Shown here: piece by piece, positions 41,881 through 47,964 of the stretch
Layout: each line of letters opens with the position of its first letter
Position numbering within the stretch: the first letter of the stretch is position 1
Assembly: GCA_046046915.1 (NCBI GenBank)
Contig: JBJOIT010000022.1
Coordinates: forward strand, 1-47,964
Length of the DNA: 47,964 nucleotides
From: JBEEJZ01 sp046046915
GTDB taxonomy: Bacteria; Pseudomonadota; Gammaproteobacteria; Burkholderiales; Burkholderiaceae_C
Direction of reading: 5' to 3'
Notes under the pieces: generated by a model
The model's database searches: none
What the model was told of the DNA's origin: nothing
What the model saw: only the letters and a program-made list of their open reading frames with translations
Program-made: the position numbers and the translations under genes

Positions 41881-44103
41881 TCAGGCCAGTAGCCGCTCCG
41901 GATTGGCCTCGATCTTGGCCAAGGCGTCTCGGGTCGCGCGCACCATGAGCGGCTCATCCTCCTGCGGACGCAGCAGTCCGGCTTGCAGATAAGAGGCCAG
42001 CCGACCCGCCTGCATCACGTAGCTGCGTCCATCCTTGGATCCCAGCAGATACAGATGACCCTGGGCGCTGCGCCATAAAAACTGCACCGTGCTGATGTGT
42101 CCGTTGTGGTCCAGCACAAACCAGGAGCCCACCAGCATGTCGCGCACCCATTCCTGCATGGCCTGCGTCGGCGCAGTGCCCCCGTCCATGATGATTTCGG
42201 TGGTGGTGGCCTGGGGGCCGAGCATCCACTCGACACTCTCAGCGTCCAGGGGCAACTCACCCACGTCTTCATCGCCCACATAGTCTTCCAGCTGTGCCAG
42301 TCGCCGAGCAATGTCGTCCACCTGCTCTGGCGAAATAGCCTGGGTTTTGGACAAGAAGGCTTGCGCCAAAGTGTCGTTGACCGTCTTGATGTGGATGTCT
42401 TGCTGTTGGGCGGTCAAGCCCAGCAGCGCCATCCCCTGGCGCAAACGCTCCAGCAGCGCCGGCAGATCCCGAATGGCTTGCACACGCTCGACCCGGCCGG
42501 GCTTGGCCGACGACATGGCAACCAGGTCACCCGCCACTTTTCTTAGGGCCAAGGTCTGTTCGTGCTGCGGACCCAGACGCACCGTCGCCAGCGCCAGGAC
42601 CTCGACCCAGACGCGAAACAGGAAGCCACGGATTTCTTCTGGTGCGGGCACCTCGTCAAACAAATGACGCAGCTCGATGGTGTACTGCACCGCCAATGTC
42701 TCTTTTTGCTCCAGCTGCTGCGCCACACTGACCAGCTCGCGCGTGCTGTCGGTATCGGTCAGATGCTTGGCCAAAAAGGCCTGAAACTCCTCCAGCACCA
42801 GCTCATAAACTTGGCTACCAGTGTCCGAGTACTGCTCGACCACCTGCACCACACGACGCACCTCAGCCTCCAGCGGCCCGCCTTGTATGCCGCTGGCATC
42901 AAAGCCGAGCACGCAAGAACCCATGCGGTCGATCAACTGCCTCACAGGGTGGTCGGTGGTCGACAAAAAATCGGGGTCTTCTAGCGCCACACGCAGCACG
43001 GGAATTTGCAGCCGGGCAAACCACACCCGTATGCTGGGGGGCACACGCTCATCCTGCAAGATGGACTGAAACATGAGCGCGACAATTTCAATGGTGGCCT
43101 TGTCGCCCTGGCTGTCTGCCGACTTCTTGAGCTCGGTCGATCGCTTGCGCAACTGGTTGGCCAAGCGCGTGACCAACACCGCATCTTCCTCGGGCTGCAA
43201 CATGTCACCGCCGCCCCATACCTCGCTTTCGTCGTGCTGGGGCATAGCGGCAATGGCCGCCGCCAACATGGTGGTGGCGGGATGATCGTGGCCGGGAGAG
43301 CCATCATCGCCTTGCGCTTGGAGCAGCAACTGCCGGATTTGGCCCAGCACAGCGTCCGTGGGTATGGCTTGCGCAGCCGCCGGAAACGCGCGGGCCGACG
43401 CGCCGCGGGAGCCACCGCCAGACGCAGCGATAGGGCTAGGAATGGGCTGCTCGGGTGCCTTCTTCACCACATAGCGATCGTCCAGCGCAGGTACCAGGTC
43501 CTGCGACTTCAAGAAGCGGTTGGCCTGCACGTAGGCATCAAAAAGATGCTGCGTGAAAAGTTCTTGCACGGCATCATTGACCAGAGGCCAGACCGCTCGA
43601 GCCATGCCCAAGGCGTGCCACTGCTCGATCACCGGCAACAAGAGCGCCTCGCAGCGCAGCAGGTCGTCCTCACGCAGCTCTTCGCGCCCCTCCAGGTGCT
43701 TGACCCGAAAGCTCAAGTCGTCGAATTGCCGGCGCGCACGTTGCATCACGCCCAAGCACAGACGCGAGGCCAAAATCTTGTTGTCTACCGTATCGGCACT
43801 GACCAATTCCAGCAGATCAAAATCAAGCAGCGGCTGGCTTTCCGCTGCGGGCTCGGACAAGCCGTCTTGCCATGACTGGATAACGGCATCGACCCACTGC
43901 GACTGAGCGGTCTTAAAAAGCGTCCAGGCATCCCGGCGCAACTGCATTTCGCGCAGGGGCAGAGACTCTACCAGCAGCTCGGTCAGACGGTCTTGCACCG
44001 CCTTACCTACGGCCACCATACACAGACCCGCATCAAACACAAACTGGACGCGCACGTCCTGAGCCAATTTGGCCCGTTGCTGCTCAAGCGTCAAGGCAGC
44101 CAT
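41881..44103 (-). CDS. DUF1631 family protein
   Basis: A 740-residue cytoplasmic protein of the DUF1631 family, found mainly in beta- and gammaproteobacteria, with no settled function. It is acidic and mostly helical. A low-complexity linker occurs near residues 215-240 (PEQPIPSPIAASGGGSRGAS). The C-terminal 110 residues (MLVGSWFVLDHNGHISTVQF, then GHLYLLGSKDGRSYVMQAGRLASYLQAGLLRP) look beta-rich and PilZ-like, so cyclic di-GMP-related binding is possible but unproven. It follows secF by 16 bp on the same strand and may be read from the yajC-secDF transcript. Confidence 0.85.
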   Translation of the reverse strand: MAALTLEQQRAKLAQDVRVQFVFDAGLCMVAVGKAVQDRLTELLVESLPLREMQLRRDAWTLFKTAQSQWVDAVIQSWQDGLSEPAAESQPLLDFDLLELVSADTVDNKILASRLCLGVMQRARRQFDDLSFRVKHLEGREELREDDLLRCEALLLPVIEQWHALGMARAVWPLVNDAVQELFTQHLFDAYVQANRFLKSQDLVPALDDRYVVKKAPEQPIPSPIAASGGGSRGASARAFPAAAQAIPTDAVLGQIRQLLLQAQGDDGSPGHDHPATTMLAAAIAAMPQHDESEVWGGGDMLQPEEDAVLVTRLANQLRKRSTELKKSADSQGDKATIEIVALMFQSILQDERVPPSIRVWFARLQIPVLRVALEDPDFLSTTDHPVRQLIDRMGSCVLGFDASGIQGGPLEAEVRRVVQVVEQYSDTGSQVYELVLEEFQAFLAKHLTDTDSTRELVSVAQQLEQKETLAVQYTIELRHLFDEVPAPEEIRGFLFRVWVEVLALATVRLGPQHEQTLALRKVAGDLVAMSSAKPGRVERVQAIRDLPALLERLRQGMALLGLTAQQQDIHIKTVNDTLAQAFLSKTQAISPEQVDDIARRLAQLEDYVGDEDVGELPLDAESVEWMLGPQATTTEIIMDGGTAPTQAMQEWVRDMLVGSWFVLDHNGHISTVQFLWRSAQGHLYLLGSKDGRSYVMQAGRLASYLQAGLLRPQEDEPLMVRATRDALAKIEANPERLLA

Positions 44104-44119
44104 GCGATGCGGTCGTGGC

Positions 44120-45073
44120 TTAGACGACAGCCCCGGCGTTGGGGTCGTTCGGGTCTTCCCCTTTTTTGGTCGGGCCCTTGATCATGTCTTCGCGCTGTAT
44201 GCCCAGCCACATCGCAATGGCGGCAGCCACGAACACCGAGGAATAAATGCCGAACAAGATACCGATGGTCAGCGCCAGCGCGAAGTAGTGCAGGGTGGCA
44301 CCGCCGAACAGCAACATGGACAACACCATGAGCTGCGTGGAGCCGTGGGTGATGATGGTGCGACTGATGGTCGATGTGATCGCGTTGTCGATGATCTGCA
44401 CCGTGTTCATCTTGCGATAACGGCGAAAGTTCTCGCGGATACGGTCAAAAATCACCACCGACTCATTCACCGAGTAGCCAAGCACCGCGAGCACCGCTGC
44501 CAGCACAGGCAAAGAGAACTCCCACTGGAAATACGCAAAGAAGCCCAGGATGATGATCACGTCGTGCAGGTTGGCGATGATGGCCGCCACCGCAAACTTC
44601 CACTCAAAGCGCATGGCGAGGTAAATCATGATGCCGGCCACTACGAAGGCCAGTGCCTTGAGGCCGTCGGTCGCCAACTCATCGCCCACCTGCGGGCCCA
44701 CGAACTCGGTGCGCTGCAGCACCACTGTGGGATCTGCCGCCTTCAGGGCCGTGAGTACCTTGTCGCTTTGCTGAGCCGAGCTTTCACCCTTGGTGGCAGG
44801 CAAGCGGATCAGCACATCACGCGCCGTGCCGAAGTTCTGCACCTGCACATCGTTCAGGCCCAGTTTGGCCACTTTGTCCCGGATGGCGGCCAGGTCAGCC
44901 GGCTGGCTGTAGCTTACCTCCATGAGCGTGCCGCCCGTGAACTCGACGGACAAATGCAGACCGCGCGAGAACAGGAAAAACACCGCCAACAAAAAGGTGG
45001 CCAAGGACACGGCATTGAACACCAGCGCGTGCCGCATGAACGGAATGTCTTTTTTGATCTTGAAAAATTCCAT
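44120..45073 (-). CDS. secF: Protein translocase subunit SecF
   Basis: A 317-residue RND-type membrane protein that works with SecD and YajC to drive late export through SecYEG using the proton gradient. The first helix is at residues 14-36, followed by the periplasmic start LHLSVEFTGGTLMEVSYSQP. The C-terminal SecF motif is LAAVLAVLGYSVNESVVIFDRIRENFRRYR (about 192-221) and ISRTIITHGSTQLMVLSMLLFGG (near 233). About six membrane segments are visible. It begins 15 bp after secD. Confidence 0.97.
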   Translation of the reverse strand: MEFFKIKKDIPFMRHALVFNAVSLATFLLAVFFLFSRGLHLSVEFTGGTLMEVSYSQPADLAAIRDKVAKLGLNDVQVQNFGTARDVLIRLPATKGESSAQQSDKVLTALKAADPTVVLQRTEFVGPQVGDELATDGLKALAFVVAGIMIYLAMRFEWKFAVAAIIANLHDVIIILGFFAYFQWEFSLPVLAAVLAVLGYSVNESVVIFDRIRENFRRYRKMNTVQIIDNAITSTISRTIITHGSTQLMVLSMLLFGGATLHYFALALTIGILFGIYSSVFVAAAIAMWLGIQREDMIKGPTKKGEDPNDPNAGAVV

Positions 45074-45088
45074 GGTCGAGACTCCCGC

Positions 45089-46966
45089 TCAATTCGTTTT
45101 GACCGAGGTGCCGGTCTCTGGCCGCCACACCGTGCCAATCGACACGCTCTTGAGCTTGTTTTTGCGGCCGTACCAAAGGTTGACCAATCCGCGCGAAAAG
45201 AACACGCCTGAGAACATGCTGGTCAAAATACCCAGGCAGTGCACCACGGCAAAACCGCGTACCGGGCCCGAGCCAAAGGCCAGCAAGGCCATACCGGCGA
45301 TCAAGGTGGTAACGTTGGAATCCAGAATCGTGGCCCAAGCGCGGTCGTAACCGGCGTGAATGGCCGCCTGTGGCGAAGCACCGTTACGCAGCTCCTCACG
45401 CACCCGCTCGTTGATCAGCACGTTGGCGTCAATCGCCATCCCCAGCACCAGCGCCATGGCGGCCATGCCCGGCAGCGTCAGGGTGGCCTGCAACATCGAG
45501 AGCATCGCTACCAGCAAGAGCAGGTTGACGGCCAGGGCCACGCTGGAAAACACGCCAAACAGCAGGTAATAAGCACACATGAAAATGGAGACTGCCACAA
45601 AGCCCCAGGTCACGCTGTTAAAGCCTTTGGCAATGTTCTCGGCACCCAGGCTGGGGCCGATGGTCTTTTCTTCGATGATGTCCATGGGCGCAGCCAGTGA
45701 GCCCGCGCGCAGCAGCAGGGCCAGATCGTTGGCTTCCACCACACTCATTGAGCCCGAAATCTGGAAGCGGTTGCCCAGCTCACCCTGAATCACCGGCGCC
45801 GTCAGCACCTCGCCACGTCCCTTTTCAAACAGGATGATGGCCATGCGCTTCTTCAGGTTTTCGCGGCTCACATCACGCATGATGCGCCCACCCTTGGCGT
45901 CCACCGTCAGGTCCACCTTGGGTTGCTGGTTCTGAGAATCAAAGCCAGGTTGCGCGTCAGCAAGGCTGTCACCGCTCAGGATGACCTGCTTCTTGACAAT
46001 GACCGGACGGCCATCACGCTCCAAAAATCGCTCCGAACCAAAGGGCACCGGGCCAGTGTTGTTCTCGGCAGCGCGGGCTTCGGCACTGTCGTCCACCATG
46101 CGCAGCTCCAGGGTGGCGGTGCGGCCTATCAGGTCTTTGGCGCGCGCCACGTCCTGTATGCCGGGCAACTGCACCACGATACGGTCCTGGCCCTGCTGCT
46201 GGATCACTGGCTCGGCCACGCCCAGCTCGTTGATACGGTTGTGCAGGGTGGTGATGTTCTGCTTCAAGGCCTGGTCTTGCACCGTGCGAGCTGCTACCGG
46301 CTTGATGCTGGCGGTCAACTTGAACTCGCTGCCTTCGGGGGTCTCGACCGTCTGAAGGTCGGCAAACTGGTCCAGGATCACGCGCTTGGCAGCATCCAGC
46401 GTGGCGGCATCACGAAAGCGAATGTCGATGGTCTGGCCGTTGCGGCTGATACCGCCGTGCCGCACGTTTTTCTCACGCAGCACCGTGCGCAAATCGCCCG
46501 CCAGAGACTCGGCCTTCTTGGTCAGAGCGCCCTGCATGTCGACTTGCAACATGAAATGCACACCGCCGCGCAAGTCCAGACCCAGGTACATGGGCGAGGC
46601 ATTCATGGCCGACAGCCAGGCTGGCGAACGCGACAACAGGTTCAACGCCACAACATAAGAGGTGTCGCCAGCCTCAGGCATCAAAGCCTTTTGGACGGCG
46701 TCCTTGGCTTTGAGTTGGGTATCGGTGTTGTCAAAGCGCGCCTTGATGGAGGTGCCTTCCAGCACAAGGCTCGACGGCGTCAGCCCCGCTGCTTGCAGAG
46801 CCTGCTCCACCTTGGCCTGGGTGGCGCTGTCAACTTTGACCGTCGCCTTACCTGCTGACACCTGTATGGCTGGCGCCTCACCAAAAAAATTAGGCAGGGT
46901 GTACAAAAACCCCACCACCAGCGCGACCAGAATGATCGCGTACTTCCACACCGGATAACGGTTCAT
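45089..46966 (-). CDS. secD: Protein translocase subunit SecD
   Basis: A 625-residue inner-membrane RND protein. An N-terminal helix (residues 9-28) precedes a large periplasmic region that starts with the SecD motif SPMYLGLDLRGGVHFMLQVDM (about 124-144). The C-terminal six-helix part has MAALVLGMAIDANVLINERVREELRNG (about 511-537) and TLIAGMALLAFGSGPVRGFA (near 565), the proton-coupling region. Length is normal. It lies between yajC and secF. Confidence 0.97.
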   Translation of the reverse strand: MNRYPVWKYAIILVALVVGFLYTLPNFFGEAPAIQVSAGKATVKVDSATQAKVEQALQAAGLTPSSLVLEGTSIKARFDNTDTQLKAKDAVQKALMPEAGDTSYVVALNLLSRSPAWLSAMNASPMYLGLDLRGGVHFMLQVDMQGALTKKAESLAGDLRTVLREKNVRHGGISRNGQTIDIRFRDAATLDAAKRVILDQFADLQTVETPEGSEFKLTASIKPVAARTVQDQALKQNITTLHNRINELGVAEPVIQQQGQDRIVVQLPGIQDVARAKDLIGRTATLELRMVDDSAEARAAENNTGPVPFGSERFLERDGRPVIVKKQVILSGDSLADAQPGFDSQNQQPKVDLTVDAKGGRIMRDVSRENLKKRMAIILFEKGRGEVLTAPVIQGELGNRFQISGSMSVVEANDLALLLRAGSLAAPMDIIEEKTIGPSLGAENIAKGFNSVTWGFVAVSIFMCAYYLLFGVFSSVALAVNLLLLVAMLSMLQATLTLPGMAAMALVLGMAIDANVLINERVREELRNGASPQAAIHAGYDRAWATILDSNVTTLIAGMALLAFGSGPVRGFAVVHCLGILTSMFSGVFFSRGLVNLWYGRKNKLKSVSIGTVWRPETGTSVKTN

Positions 46967-47008
46967 GAGCGCGCCCGGCCACCCTTGCGGGGCCAGCCCG
47001 TAATTAAG

Positions 47009-47338
47009 TTACTTGATGGAGCCCTTGGGCAGCACTTGCACAACCGCGCTGCGCTGCACTTGCACCTCAACACCACTGGCCACTTCGAGGCCGATGTAGC
47101 TGTCACCCAGCTTGCTCACCTTGCCCAGCACGCCGCCAGCAGTCACGATTTCGTCACCCTTGGCCAGCGCGTCGATCATGGCACGGTGCTCTTTTTGCTT
47201 TTTCATCTGGGGCCGGATCATCACAAAGTACAGCACCACAAACATCAGCACCAAAGGCAGCATGCTCATCAGGGAGGACTGCATGTCTCCACCAGCGGCA
47301 GCGGGGGCGGTTTGGGCAAATGCGGAAGAAATGAACAC
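47009..47338 (-). CDS. yajC: Preprotein translocase accessory subunit YajC
   Basis: A 109-residue protein with one membrane helix at about residues 25-42 (SMLPLVLMFVVLYFVMIRPQ) and the typical cytoplasmic part MKKQKEHRAMIDALAKGDEIVTAGGVLGKV. It binds SecDF. The start is set at GTG 47338, which has GGAG seven bases upstream and gives a normal N-terminus (VFISSAFAQTAPAAAGG). The frame extends upstream to 47419 without family similarity. First gene of the yajC-secD-secF operon. Confidence 0.92.
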   Translation of the reverse strand: MFISSAFAQTAPAAAGGDMQSSLMSMLPLVLMFVVLYFVMIRPQMKKQKEHRAMIDALAKGDEIVTAGGVLGKVSKLGDSYIGLEVASGVEVQVQRSAVVQVLPKGSIK

Positions 47339-47466
47339 AGCGAACTCCAAAAACAGAATGAGACAAAACGTCTGCTGGGAGAGACCCAGGACACCACCCC
47401 CTATCGGACGGCCGCACATTGTATGCGCGGGGTTTTAGGCACAATTTCTATGTGCGCATGGGGTGG

Positions 47467-47588
47467 GCCGGAGGCGCCCGGCAGCGAAGGCGTTACTACT
47501 GCGTAGGGCGGAGGCCGGGTTTCGCCTCGGCGGGCGGGCTGCTTTCTGTGGCCTTTCTAAGGCCAGAGGCCGGGGGCGCCCGGCAGCG
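47467..47588. repeat. Direct repeat pair with an internal hairpin
   Basis: GCCGGAGGCGCCCGGCAGCG (47467-47486) recurs with one change at 47569-47588, 102 bp later. Between them TGGCCTT-TCT-AAGGCCA (47549-47565) forms a perfect hairpin. Confidence 0.6.
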
Positions 47589-47593
47589 CCTCA

Positions 47594-47675
47594 CTTTTCT
47601 TTGCTTCGCCAAAGAAGAAGTAAGCCAAAGAAAAGGCGACCCAAGCGTATGCGACCCCGCTGCTGTGCAGCGGGG
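47594..47675. repeat. Composite inverted-repeat element of Comamonadaceae type
   Basis: CTTTTCTTTG (47594-47603) and CAAAGAAAAG (47626-47635) form a 10-bp stem, with a competing inner CTTTG/CAAAG stem (47599-47603 with 47610-47614). A further perfect hairpin CCCCGCTG-CTGTG-CAGCGGGG follows (47655-47675). From memory, this CTTTTCTTTGCTTCGCCAAAG type of sequence is dispersed in many Comamonadaceae genomes; only one copy occurs here. Confidence 0.55.
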
Positions 47676-47964
47676 CACCCTGCGGTGCTCGATCCAGCCG
47701 GGGTCCGCGCAAACTCGCTGTCGCTCAAACATGCGCGCCCCTGATCCGGCTGGCTCTGAGCTCCTCGGCGCATTCGCCATGGGGCGTTACCGGGAATTCA
47801 GGACTTCCTTGACTTCCGCTGCCCTACCCCTTCTGTTTGCGCCGAGCAGGTTCCTGACAAGGGGATCAGAAGAACGCATGTCTGAGCGATAGCGAGTTTG
47901 CGTTCTTCCCCCGTTTCAGGAAGCAGCGCAGGCTGCCCCGAAGCCCAAGGCTTCGGGGTCGCAA

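Larger units (their letters stand above)
47339..47964. other. Non-coding region upstream of yajC rich in repeats and hairpins
   Basis: About 625 bases hold no convincing gene; the open frames here are repetitive and match nothing. Positions 47339-47440 are the yajC leader. From about 47460 the DNA is packed with structured repeats, described separately, and then runs to the window end without clear features. Genes usually found upstream of yajC (tgt, queA) are not reached. Confidence 0.6.

Noticed and set aside
44069..45211. A 380-codon plus-strand frame opposite secF
   Set aside because: Antisense to an intact secF with all its motifs; His/Arg-rich and unrelated to any family I know.
47419..47892. 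Open frames in the repeat block upstream of yajC
   Set aside because: They are made of hairpin and repeat sequence, change character across it, and have no ribosome binding site.

Overview
The window is high-GC chromosomal DNA of a betaproteobacterium in the order Burkholderiales, most likely the family Comamonadaceae. This rests on the gene families and their order: a Bug-type solute-binding protein, a DUF1631 protein beside yajC-secD-secF, the fmt-def pair divergent from a LysM gene with dprA and smg, and the run pgk, pyk, fba, purC. The genus cannot be fixed from the sequence alone. No rRNA, tRNA, CRISPR array, transposase or phage gene was found.

Positions 1-4780 hold the 5' part of a CoA-acylating (methyl)malonate-semialdehyde dehydrogenase gene (mmsA/iolA), a divergent LysR regulator with a perfect inverted repeat between them, slyX, a chromate transporter, a VF530-type protein and a decayed Bcr/CflA transporter tail. 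Positions 4800-9304 carry a CUT1 sugar ABC transporter (binding protein, two permeases, ATPase) behind a LacI-type palindrome. The likely LacI repressor gene is at 12352-13401, separated from the transporter by a sulfatase / Bug protein / MarR cassette.

Positions 13970-19719 (minus strand) are a myo-inositol operon, iolC-iolD-iolE-iolB, in which iolC is a kinase-aldolase fusion. A second inositol cluster at 27883-30998 holds an RpiR-family regulator (iolR candidate), iolG and a second Gfo/Idh/MocA dehydrogenase. Both inositol promoters carry the motif AGAA-N6-TTC[C/T], which resembles the GGAA-N6-TTCC motif known for an alphaproteobacterial IolR. Together with mmsA, the window encodes the whole route from myo-inositol to acetyl-CoA and dihydroxyacetone phosphate. 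IolG oxidises inositol, IolE dehydrates, IolD opens the ring, IolB isomerises, IolC phosphorylates and cleaves, and MmsA oxidises malonate semialdehyde.

Between the inositol clusters (20019-27702) lie an SGNH hydrolase, an AcoR-like sigma-54 activator, and a flavin monooxygenase with an extra NTF2-like N-terminal domain. The monooxygenase gene has a strong -24/-12 promoter and upstream TGTGACA repeats, so this looks like a self-contained inducible oxidation module. purU and a GGDEF-EAL protein follow.

Positions 31009-47440 are mostly core genes. They are an HDOD protein with a small partner, purC, fba, pyk, pgk, fmt, def, a LysM protein, dprA, smg, a DUF1631 protein, secF, secD and yajC. The pyk-fba spacer can fold so that the fba ribosome binding site pairs with the pyk 3' end. 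The last 520 bases hold no gene but are dense in hairpins and repeats.
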